Positions 1 to 5,122 of a DNA stretch of 7,410 nucleotides are shown here, in pieces. This stretch comes from JBDRGD01 sp043818095 (GTDB taxonomy: Bacteria; Chloroflexota; Dehalococcoidia; Dehalococcoidales; RBG-16-60-22), in contig JBDRGD010000094.1 in the NCBI GenBank assembly GCA_043818095.1, positions 1-7,410 of the forward strand, given 5' to 3'. Position 1 is the stretch's first letter, and each line of letters opens with the position of its first letter. Under the pieces are notes generated by a model. It worked only from the letters and a program-made list of their open reading frames with translations, was not told the origin of the DNA and ran no database searches. The position numbers and the translations under genes are program-made.

Positions 1-336
1 TTAGCTCGAGGCGAAAATTTCTCACCGCCGCGGAAACCCGGAGATGAGGGACCCTTCATTGAAGACTTCAGGAATACAGCGAGGGAATGCATCAGAGACG
101 GAGCCGAGGTTATCATCGTTGGCTGCGGGGCGCTCAGTCCCGTGCTCAGCGTCAGCGGCGTGACCGAGGTGGACGGTGCGCCGGTCATCGACCCCGTGCA
201 GACCGCCCTGAAATACGCCGAGATGCTGGTCGATTTAAAGAAGGCCGGGAGAAACGTCAAGAGCCGCCTCGGGCTGCACCAGCGGGCCCCCCGGGAAACC
301 CGGGAAAGCGGCCTGAAGCTGCTGGGCTCTCCTTGA
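1..336 (+). CDS. Asp/Glu/hydantoin racemase family protein, C-terminal part (5' end outside window)
   Basis: The reading frame is open from base 1 to a TGA at 334-336 and gives the last 111 residues, roughly half of a family member of about 220-250 residues. The visible signature is the C-terminal half of the fold: a hydrophobic strand ending in VGCGALSP, with the second catalytic cysteine at Cys42 of the visible part (codon 124-126), then GAPVIDPVQTALKYAEMLV, the typical 'P-V-I-D-x-V' strand and helix. Family members are cofactor-independent cytoplasmic racemases or decarboxylases that use two cysteines. The first cysteine lies outside the window, so activity cannot be judged. Substrate is unknown: aspartate, glutamate, hydantoin and arylmalonate enzymes all share this fold. 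The C-terminal tail after residue 85 is basic and not conserved as far as I can tell. It converges on the SDR with only 2 bases between stop codons. Confidence 0.85.
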   Translation, partial: LARGENFSPPRKPGDEGPFIEDFRNTARECIRDGAEVIIVGCGALSPVLSVSGVTEVDGAPVIDPVQTALKYAEMLVDLKKAGRNVKSRLGLHQRAPRETRESGLKLLGSP

Positions 337-338
337 GT

Positions 339-1106
339 TTACGTATAGTGATAAGCTGACCAGCCGCCGTCCACGGGGAGGGTGACCCCGGTGATGTAAG
401 CGGCATCATCAGAAGCGAGGAAGACCGCCGCTTTCGCCACGTCGTCCGGCTTTCCCAGCCGCCCCAGGGGCGTCCGCCGGAGTATCGGCCCCATGTCCAG
501 CGCCCCGGCCTTCTCGGCATTCAGGACGAGCCGGGTCTCGATATAACCGGGGGCGATGGCGTTCACCCTGATGCCGTGTTCCGCCCACTCCACCGCCAGC
601 GACCGTGTCAGGTTGACGATGCCGGCCTTGGCGGGACCGTAAGCGGTGCGCATCGGGAAACCGCCCAGGGCAACGACGGAGGCGATATTGATGATGACCC
701 CGCTTTTCTGCGGCACCATCCACTGTCCCACCCGCCGGCTGCACAGGTAAGTGCCTTTCAGGTGGACGCCGATGACCAGCTCCCATTTCTTGACGGACTG
801 TTCGATGGTCGGCAGCATCTCCTGCCCCACCCCGGCATTATTGACCAGGATGTCCACCTTCCCCAGCTCTTGCAGGGTGCTCTCCACCAGCTTGTCCACG
901 TCTTCGGCGCGGCTCACGTCCCCGGGGAGGGGCAGCGCCCTGCGCCGAAACTCTTTCGTGATGACCGCCGCCGTTGCCACGGCTCCCGCCGCGTCCCGGT
1001 CATTCACGGCGATGTCCGCGCCCTCCCGGGCAAAGGCCAGGGCTATCTCCCGCCCGATACCGCTACCCCCACCGGTGACGATGACCGCCTTCCCTGCGAA
1101 TTTCAA
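339..1106 (-). CDS. Classical short-chain dehydrogenase/reductase (SDR, FabG-like)
   Basis: A 255-residue NAD(P)-dependent oxidoreductase of normal length for classical SDRs. Numbering from the TTG at 1106: the Rossmann glycine motif TGGGSGIG is at 11-18, acidic Asp36 ends strand 2 (favouring NAD(H) over NADP(H)), NNAG is at 89-92, catalytic Ser143, Tyr156 and Lys160 (Y-GPA-K), and a PG motif is at 186-187. The C-terminus has the usual PVDGGW. It is cytoplasmic and interconverts a hydroxyl and a carbonyl group; the substrate cannot be assigned. The frame continues upstream to another TTG at 1142, but that codon overlaps a probable -10 box and has no ribosome site. The TTG at 1106 has GGAGG exactly 7 bases upstream, and the family normally starts just before this first strand. 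Its promoter region is shared with the divergent TRAP genes, which may mean shared control. Automatic labels such as 3-oxoacyl-ACP reductase or glucose dehydrogenase would be over-specific. Confidence 0.95.
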   Translation of the reverse strand: MKFAGKAVIVTGGGSGIGREIALAFAREGADIAVNDRDAAGAVATAAVITKEFRRRALPLPGDVSRAEDVDKLVESTLQELGKVDILVNNAGVGQEMLPTIEQSVKKWELVIGVHLKGTYLCSRRVGQWMVPQKSGVIINIASVVALGGFPMRTAYGPAKAGIVNLTRSLAVEWAEHGIRVNAIAPGYIETRLVLNAEKAGALDMGPILRRTPLGRLGKPDDVAKAAVFLASDDAAYITGVTLPVDGGWSAYHYT

Positions 1107-1113
1107 TCTCTTA

Positions 1114-1118
1114 CCTCC
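1114..1118 (-). promoter_or_regulatory. Ribosome binding site that decides the SDR start
   Basis: GGAGG on the - strand lies 7 bases before the TTG at 1106. No comparable site precedes the in-frame TTG at 1142. This fixes the start at a non-ATG codon. Confidence 0.8.
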
Positions 1119-1141
1119 GGGGCAGAATAACGCCGCAGCCA

Positions 1142-1171
1142 ATTATACAACCGCGGGCAAAATGCGGGCAA
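1142..1171 (-). promoter_or_regulatory. Putative sigma-70-type promoter of the SDR gene
   Basis: A perfect TATAAT -10 box reads at 1147-1142 on the - strand. A TTGCCC -35 candidate (4 of 6) is at 1171-1166 with an 18-base spacer. Transcription would begin near 1135, giving a leader of about 30 bases before the TTG start. The -35 and spacer fall inside the GCGGG direct repeats, so a factor bound there could control this promoter. Confidence 0.55.
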
Positions 1172-1182
1172 GGAGCGGGGAG
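1153..1182. repeat. Three direct repeats with 11-bp period between divergent promoters
   Basis: GCGGGCAA at 1153-1160 and GCGGGCAA at 1164-1171 are identical, and GCGGGGAG at 1175-1182 is a degenerate third copy in exact phase. The 11-bp spacing is about one helical turn, which is typical of sites for a protein contacting one face of DNA. The block overlaps the -35/spacer of the SDR promoter and lies upstream of the dctQ promoter. Its function is inferred only. Confidence 0.5.
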
Positions 1183-1200
1183 GCGGATTTCACCTTCTTC

Positions 1201-1229
1201 TTGACAAACCTGCCAGAGTAATATATATT
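1201..1229 (+). promoter_or_regulatory. Strong sigma-70-type promoter of dctQM
   Basis: A perfect TTGACA at 1201-1206 and TATATT at 1224-1229 (5 of 6) are separated by the optimal 17 bases. The start of transcription would be near 1236, leaving an untranslated leader of about 110 bases before dctQ. Confidence 0.7.
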
Positions 1230-1231
1230 AT

Positions 1232-1346
1232 GGCTCAGTTATGCTGCGCCAGCACCTCTAACGCCACGCGCGGGCGATATTATCCAGTAACGTAAAACAG
1301 TTTCCTGACAGCATAGCCGGATTAGGGTCCGGGAACCGGAAACAGC
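1232..1346 (+). promoter_or_regulatory. dctQM 5' leader with competing hairpins (candidate translational control element)
   Basis: The leader can be closed by a perfect 7-bp stem, TATGCTG at 1240-1246 with CAGCATA at 1309-1315, next to GGC at 1232-1234 pairing with GCC at 1316-1318. Close to the start codon, TCCGG at 1328-1332 can pair either with the upstream CCGGA at 1317-1321 or with the downstream CCGGA at 1336-1340. The second hairpin covers the only weak ribosome site (GGAA at 1338-1341). It matches no riboswitch class that I recognise. The structure is a hand-found prediction. Confidence 0.35.
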
Positions 1347-1850
1347 ATGATTGAAAAAGTCGCACGGAATCTGGAAAACTGGGCGCGCTGGGTAAGCCGA
1401 AAAATCAACACCATCTCTCTCATCATGCTGGTGCTGATGATGCTGCTTACGGTGGCGGACGTCGTCATGCGTTACGGTTTCAACAGCCCCTTCATCTTTA
1501 GTTATGACGTGACCCAGTTCATGATGTCCGTGATGGTCTTCTTCGGGCTGGCTTACTGCTCGATGGAAGGCGGACAGGTGGCGGTTGACCTGCTGGGGAA
1601 AGCGCTGCCGCCCCGCACGCTGTCCTGGATTGACATCTTCACCAACCTCGTCAGCCTGGTGCTGTTCACACTGATTTCCTGGCAGTGTTTCCTGCAGGCG
1701 GCACACATCAGGAAAGCAGGTGAGACCGGCGGGGTGATACCCGTCCCGGTGTATCCCTTCATCTATCTGGTGGCTATCGGCAGTGTTGTTCTCAGCTTCG
1801 TGCTTTTATCTAAGATGATAACGGCGATGGCGGAGGTAGCCCGTAAATGA
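1347..1850 (+). CDS. dctQ: TRAP transporter small membrane subunit, DctQ family
   Basis: A 167-residue integral membrane protein of normal length for the four-helix subunit of tripartite ATP-independent periplasmic (TRAP) transporters. Hydrophobic segments are at about 22-44, 55-72, 94-116 and 134-156. The family signature after helix 1 is visible as VADVVMRYGFNSPF (36-49), followed by the E-G-G-Q-V-A-V-D segment at 74-81. DctQ pairs with DctM and helps dock the substrate-loaded binding protein; transport uses a sodium or proton gradient, not ATP. The ATG at 1347 has only a weak ribosome site (GGAA, 5 bases upstream) that can be buried in a hairpin, so translation may be regulated. Its stop overlaps the dctM start (ATGA), showing translational coupling. 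The usual dctP partner is not upstream but on the opposite strand downstream. Confidence 0.94.
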   Translation: MIEKVARNLENWARWVSRKINTISLIMLVLMMLLTVADVVMRYGFNSPFIFSYDVTQFMMSVMVFFGLAYCSMEGGQVAVDLLGKALPPRTLSWIDIFTNLVSLVLFTLISWQCFLQAAHIRKAGETGGVIPVPVYPFIYLVAIGSVVLSFVLLSKMITAMAEVARK

Positions 1851-3148
1851 GCCCTCTGGCTGTCGGCGGTATCGGATTCGCAGTCCTCTTTATTCTCATG
1901 GCGTTGCGGATGCCGATTGCTTTCGCGATGGGCGTCGTCGGGCTGCTGGGGGGATGGTACCTGACCAGTCTGCCCGGGGCGCTCTCCGTGCTGGGCCAGA
2001 TCCCCTACAGCACCACGGCTAACTATACCCTGAGCGTTATCCCGCTCTTCGTCCTCATGGGGCAGCTGGCTTATTATTCCGGGATGAGCCGGGATATCTA
2101 CCGTGCCGGCTACCAGTGGATGGGGCACTGGCCGGGCGGCCTGGCGATGGCCACGACCGCCGCCTGTGCCGGATTCGCCGCGATGTGCGGCTCCAGCATG
2201 GCCACCGGGGCGACCATCGGTCACGTCGCCCTGCCGGAGATGCGGGGGCGGCGCTATGACCCTGGCCTGGCGACGGGCTGCGTGGCGGCGGGGGGGACTT
2301 TAGGCATTCTCATTCCTCCCAGCGTGGCGATGGTTGTCTACGCTATGCTGACGGAGCAGTCTATCGGCAAGCTGCTGATTGCCGGCGTCCTGCCGGGCAT
2401 TTTGCTGGCTTCCCTTTTCATGCTGACCATTCTCGTGCAGGTGAAGATTAATCCCAGCCTGGCCCCGGCCGGCCCCAAGGCTTCCATGAGGGAAAGGCTT
2501 TCGGCAATTAAAGGCACCTGGGGGATGATGATACTCGTCGTCGTGATTATCGGCGGTATTTACCTGGGCGTCTTCACCGCTAACGAAGCCGCGGGTGTCG
2601 GCGCCTTCATCGCCCTGCTCCTGAGCCTGATTAACCGGGGGCTGACGTGGCAGGCCTTCTACGACTCCCTGGTGGACACGGTAAAGACCACCGCGATGAT
2701 TATGGGCATCTTTGTCGGCGCCATGATTTTTTCCTTTTTCCTGGCGCGCAGTGAGCTGCCCTTCCAGCTGGCGAACTACGTCGGTGGCCTGCAGCTTTCT
2801 CCGTTCATTGTCCTGGCAGCCATCGTTCTGCTCTACGTCATCCTGGGCTGCTTGATGGACGCGATGGCGATGGTGGTGCTCACCGTGCCCATTCTCTTCC
2901 CCGTTATCCTTCAGCTGGGCTTCGACCCGATATGGTACGGGGTCATCATGGTCATCATCGTCGAACAGGCATCGATTACCCCGCCCGTCGGGCTCAATGT
3001 TTACGTCATCGCCGGCATCGCCAAGGACGTTCCCATGGGCACGATATTCCGCGGGATTGTCCCGTTCTGGTTTATGATGATGGTCTGCATCGTGATTCTC
3101 ACAGCTGTCCCCCAGATAGCTCTGTTCCTGCCCAACACGATGCGCTAG
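1847..3148 (+). CDS. dctM: TRAP transporter large membrane subunit, DctM family
   Basis: A 433-residue, highly hydrophobic protein of normal family length with about a dozen membrane segments. It is the transport channel of the TRAP system and belongs to the ion transporter superfamily of elevator-type carriers. Conserved features visible: CGSSMATGATIG at 114-125, GILIPPS at 153-159 (first hairpin region), TANEAAG at 244-250, and ITPPVGLNVYVIAG at 377-390 (second, pseudo-symmetric hairpin). The two P-P motifs mark the inverted repeat halves that bind cation and substrate. It starts inside the dctQ stop codon, with GGAGG 10 bases upstream at 1832-1836. No third membrane gene follows; a short GC-rich hairpin lies just after the stop. 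The substrate cannot be predicted from this subunit; family members move C4-dicarboxylates, sialic acid, 2-oxoacids, ectoine and others. Confidence 0.97.
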   Translation: MSPLAVGGIGFAVLFILMALRMPIAFAMGVVGLLGGWYLTSLPGALSVLGQIPYSTTANYTLSVIPLFVLMGQLAYYSGMSRDIYRAGYQWMGHWPGGLAMATTAACAGFAAMCGSSMATGATIGHVALPEMRGRRYDPGLATGCVAAGGTLGILIPPSVAMVVYAMLTEQSIGKLLIAGVLPGILLASLFMLTILVQVKINPSLAPAGPKASMRERLSAIKGTWGMMILVVVIIGGIYLGVFTANEAAGVGAFIALLLSLINRGLTWQAFYDSLVDTVKTTAMIMGIFVGAMIFSFFLARSELPFQLANYVGGLQLSPFIVLAAIVLLYVILGCLMDAMAMVVLTVPILFPVILQLGFDPIWYGVIMVIIVEQASITPPVGLNVYVIAGIAKDVPMGTIFRGIVPFWFMMMVCIVILTAVPQIALFLPNTMR

Positions 3149-3273
3149 GGCAGGCGGCCACCGCCCGCGTCCGGGCGCCTTATTTCAGATGGAACCTCCA
3201 CGGTCTTATCTACCCGGAATACTTAGTGTTGCCCAGGCCTGAGTGAATCTCCCGGAATTACTTCCGAAAGAAA

Positions 3274-3300
3274 AGAGCCCTTCCCCGGAGAGAGGGCTCT
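3274..3300. terminator. Bidirectional intrinsic terminator between dctM and dctP
   Basis: AGAGCCCT at 3274-3281 pairs perfectly with AGGGCTCT at 3293-3300 around an 11-base loop. Read on the - strand, the stem is followed by TTTTCTTT, a good U-tract, so it should stop the dctP transcript. On the + strand it is followed by CTCTATAAA, a weaker tail, so dctQM termination may be less efficient. Confidence 0.75.
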
Positions 3301-3319
3301 CTCTATAAATTGCCGAGAT

Positions 3320-3365
3320 GTACCGGGCAGGGACCTGCCGAATCGGGTTGTTCCCCGCCCGGTAC
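3320..3365. repeat. Long inverted repeat 3' of dctP
   Basis: GTACCGGGC at 3320-3328 is a perfect 9-base inverted match to GCCCGGTAC at 3357-3365. After one A-C mismatch the stem continues as GGGA (3330-3333) with TCCC (3352-3355). It lacks a T-run on either strand. It may be an mRNA 3'-end stabilising hairpin for dctP upstream of the true terminator, or a protein-binding dyad. Confidence 0.5.
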
Positions 3366-3398
3366 TAGCTGTTACTTACCGGAAGAGTCAATCGCTGT

Positions 3399-4574
3399 TT
3401 ACTTGGAGAACCGGGCGACTTCCTTGCGCCAGGTGTTGAGAATATCAGCCCCCGGTTTCCCCATATCTTCCTCGCTCTTGACCCACGCGTTGTACTGGGG
3501 CGTGACCGCTTTGACAAAGTTCTGTCTCTCTTCCGAGGAGAGAGTGATGAACTCGATGTTGCCGCTGCCCGAGATGGTGACATAGTCCTTGGCGTTCTTA
3601 TCGGACATGCCCGTGCCGAACCACAGAGAACCGTCGATACCGGACACGGAGTCAATCACCCGCTGAAGGTCGCTGGGCAGCTTGTTGTAGGAATCCTTGT
3701 TCATCCAGGTCCCGAAGAGGGAGAGGTTGATGTCCAGCAGGGTGACATATCTAGACACTTCGGCAGCTTTAAAAGCCGTCGCCGCGTCCCACTCGAAGAG
3801 AACGCCGTCGATAATGCCTCTCTCCATGCCGGTGTAGACCTCGGTGGGCGGCATGATGACGGGCACCGCGCCCAGGTAGGTCAGGGTAACCGCGGCGGTG
3901 TCATCCGTGGCTCTTATCTTGAGGCCCTTCATGTCTGCCAGGCCGCGGACTGCTTTCCTGGCGGTGAAGAGCTGCCGTACCTGTGTCGTGGCGTAGAAGA
4001 GTGACCTCACGGCGCTGAACTCCTGCTGGATGGTGGGGGTAGATTCGAAAGTTGCCTGGAGGGCCTGGGCCGCGACGATACAGTCGGGCACGGTGAAGGG
4101 CATGATGGCGACGTTGATGCTGGGGAAGCGCCCGGGGGTGTAACCCGGGTTTGTCTGGATAATGTCGGCGTTGCCAGCCACCAGGAAATCATACTGGTCC
4201 TTATTCGCAACCAAAGCGCCGGCGGGGAAGTACTTTATCTTTATCCTGCCGCCGGAACGCTTCTCAAGTTCCTTGTACCAGGCTTCGGCGACGATGCCGT
4301 GGCCGCTCAGCGGGGGTGAGTGCATGCCGAAGACAAGCTCAACGTTTGCCGGTGCCGGCGCGGGGGCGGGCGCGGGAGATGGTGATGGTGCCGGCGAAGG
4401 CGCTGGGGCCGGCGCGGGAGATGGTGATGGCGCCGGTGATGGTGCCGGTGCCGGCGCGGGTGAGGGGGCGGGCGCGGGGGCGGGCGCGGGCTGCGCGCAG
4501 GCAACCGTTACCAGGCTTAACAGGGTGATGACGAACACGAATGTCGTTACTGAAGACCAAAATTTCTTACCCAT
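3399..4574 (-). CDS. dctP: TRAP transporter substrate-binding protein, DctP family, with Pro/Ala/Ser tether
   Basis: A 391-residue exported binding protein, numbered from the ATG at 4574. It begins MGKKF followed by a hydrophobic signal segment to about residue 25, then ACAQP. Cys26 could be a lipidated cysteine, but the box T-V-A-C is not ideal; cleavage after ACA by ordinary signal peptidase is the alternative. Residues 29-76 are a low-complexity Pro/Ala/Ser linker with two near-identical 14-residue units. The mature DctP domain runs from about 77 to the end: YTPGRFP (145-151), the GLKIRATDD segment with Arg221, the usual substrate-carboxylate ligand, and PPTEVYTGMERGIIDG (242-257). It captures a carboxylate outside the membrane and delivers it to DctQM. 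The mature domain has normal family length. Unusually, the gene faces away from its own dctQM and has its own promoter. An in-frame TTG at 4634 with a good ribosome site offers a 20-residue N-terminal extension. The ligand is unknown. Confidence 0.95.
   Translation of the reverse strand: MGKKFWSSVTTFVFVITLLSLVTVACAQPAPAPAPAPSPAPAPAPSPAPSPSPAPAPAPSPAPSPSPAPAPAPAPANVELVFGMHSPPLSGHGIVAEAWYKELEKRSGGRIKIKYFPAGALVANKDQYDFLVAGNADIIQTNPGYTPGRFPSINVAIMPFTVPDCIVAAQALQATFESTPTIQQEFSAVRSLFYATTQVRQLFTARKAVRGLADMKGLKIRATDDTAAVTLTYLGAVPVIMPPTEVYTGMERGIIDGVLFEWDAATAFKAAEVSRYVTLLDINLSLFGTWMNKDSYNKLPSDLQRVIDSVSGIDGSLWFGTGMSDKNAKDYVTISGSGNIEFITLSSEERQNFVKAVTPQYNAWVKSEEDMGKPGADILNTWRKEVARFSK
4369..4452 (-). repeat. 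42-bp tandem repeat within the dctP linker
   Basis: The 20-base string GGCGCGGGAGATGGTGATGG (+ strand) occurs identically at 4369-4388 and 4411-4430, a 42-bp period equal to 14 codons. It encodes the repeated Pro/Ala/Ser linker, and GC-rich partial copies flank it. Length variation by slippage between relatives is expected. The repeat end point is approximate. Confidence 0.65.
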
Positions 4575-4577
4575 TCT

Positions 4578-4585
4578 TCCTCCTT
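4578..4585 (-). promoter_or_regulatory. Ribosome binding site for the preferred dctP start
   Basis: AAGGAGGA is read at 4585-4578 on the - strand, 3 bases before ATG 4574 (GGAGG-to-ATG gap 4 bases). The start it selects places a normal basic N-region directly before the signal segment. Confidence 0.8.
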
Positions 4586-4624
4586 GTTTAATACCGTTCC
4601 GGTTACGAACAGCTGGGCTGCGAC

Positions 4625-4646
4625 TTACATGCAATATTCACCTCCT
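4625..4646 (-). promoter_or_regulatory. Second ribosome site with alternative TTG start and a start-stop ATG-TAA in the dctP leader
   Basis: AGGAGGTGA at 4646-4638 is a near-perfect anti-16S match. AGGAGG is followed after 6 bases by TTG 4634, in frame with dctP, and after 10 bases by ATG 4630 that is immediately closed by TAA (4627-4625). A further AGGAGG lies at 4664-4659. Either the longer DctP form is made, or ribosomes initiating here influence access to the main start. Confidence 0.45.
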
Positions 4647-4681
4647 CGGCGATATAATCCTCCTGTTGCAGAGTTATAACT

Positions 4682-4714
4682 AATATATAAACATGGGCAA
4701 GGTGATTTTGTCAA
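4682..4714 (-). promoter_or_regulatory. Putative promoter of dctP
   Basis: A perfect TTGACA is at 4714-4709 on the - strand. The downstream AT-rich stretch offers several -10 boxes: TATATA at 4689-4684 (19-base spacer) or TATATT at 4687-4682 (21-base spacer). The spacing is longer than optimal, so the exact -10 is uncertain. It lies after the cooT stop, so dctP need not depend on cooT transcription. Confidence 0.5.
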
Positions 4715-4748
4715 TAAGATTACCGATGGCAGACGGCCGGACGGGGCG

Positions 4749-4955
4749 CTAGACCTGTCCCGGCAGGGTCTCCTTGCCTTCCAGGAGCAGGCGGGACGCC
4801 ATGAAGTCGATTTCCCGCAGCCTGCCGGTAAAGGTCTTGCTTTCCCCGAACAGGTTCTCCAGGCGGATTTCCGCCCCGTCAAACTTGACCCGGGCGATTT
4901 CCGTCATGACGGGCGCCCCGCCCTCACCGTTTAAAAAGACCTTCGCCAGACACAT
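4749..4955 (-). CDS. cooT: CooT-like small nickel-binding protein
   Basis: A 68-residue protein beginning MCLAKV, the hallmark of the CooT family, whose conserved Cys2 helps bind one Ni(II) per dimer in characterised members. The body matches the family pattern: a beta-rich fold with ARVKFDGAEIRLENLFGESKTFTGRLREIDF (described here as residues 21-51), then a hydrophobic LLLEG strand. Length is normal (about 60-70). The same family has been annotated in databases as a predicted RNA-binding domain. It acts in the cytoplasm and, in Rhodospirillum, supports nickel loading of carbon monoxide dehydrogenase. The ATG at 4955 has GGGGGA 7 bases upstream. No CO dehydrogenase, hydrogenase or nickel transporter gene is visible here, so the client enzyme must be elsewhere. 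A TAGAAT at about 60 bases upstream is a weak promoter candidate. It lies 114 bases before the extended dctP frame, probably as a separate transcription unit. Confidence 0.83.
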   Translation of the reverse strand: MCLAKVFLNGEGGAPVMTEIARVKFDGAEIRLENLFGESKTFTGRLREIDFMASRLLLEGKETLPGQV

Positions 4956-5063
4956 AGCATCATCCCCCTTTACTGCGGTGATTTCAGCACCTGATTCGAT
5001 TCTATCACGCGGGCGCAGGCCGGAAAAGCCGGCGATGGATTGGGGTTAACCCTCAGTTGAAAT

Positions 5064-5106
5064 GGGCGGGCGCACGTGTGCCGCCTTTTCCCCGCCCTGC
5101 TATCAT
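5064..5106 (+). promoter_or_regulatory. Extended -10 promoter and overlapping dyad upstream of the small HTH gene
   Basis: TGCTATCAT at 5098-5106 is an extended -10 motif; transcription would start near 5113, just before the ribosome site. The -35 zone is covered by inverted repeats: GCAC/GTGC at 5072-5081 around a CACGTG core, and GGGCGGG (5064-5070) matching CCCGCCC (5091-5097). This is a plausible operator for the HTH protein or another factor, by position only. Confidence 0.35.
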
Positions 5107-5122
5107 TCCCCTTGGAAGGAAG

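Larger units (their letters stand above)
3149..3398. other. Noncoding gap between convergent dctM and dctP
   Basis: There is no supported gene in these 250 bases. They hold several inverted repeats: GGCGG/CCGCC at 3153-3165 just after dctM, CGGAA/TTCCG at 3253-3266, the terminator at 3274-3300 and a long imperfect stem at 3320-3365. The spacing suits a shared 3' region for two opposing transcripts. Confidence 0.6.

Noticed and set aside
576..1130. Long + strand frame opposite the SDR
   Set aside because: It is antisense to a gene with complete catalytic motifs; His/Pro/Arg-rich composition is typical of a shadow frame.
1763..2224. Long - strand frame opposite dctQ/dctM
   Set aside because: It is Gly/Arg/His-rich shadow of the dctM coding strand; no ribosome site or family resemblance.
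4359..4494. GC-rich repeats considered as a CRISPR-like or intergenic repeat array
   Set aside because: The repeats are in frame (42 bp = 14 codons) inside dctP, are contiguous with no unique spacers, and encode a linker.
4162..4683. A + strand open frame rich in Gly/Ala/Asp repeats, resembling a repetitive surface protein
   Set aside because: It is the antisense shadow of the dctP Pro/Ala/Ser linker; dctP has domain, signal and ribosome-site support, and this frame has none.
4625..4882. Long - strand frame overlapping the end of cooT and the dctP leader
   Set aside because: It has an out-of-frame shadow composition (many Arg/Ser/Cys/Pro), crosses the probable dctP promoter, and lacks a domain; only its final ATG-TAA is noted as a leader feature.
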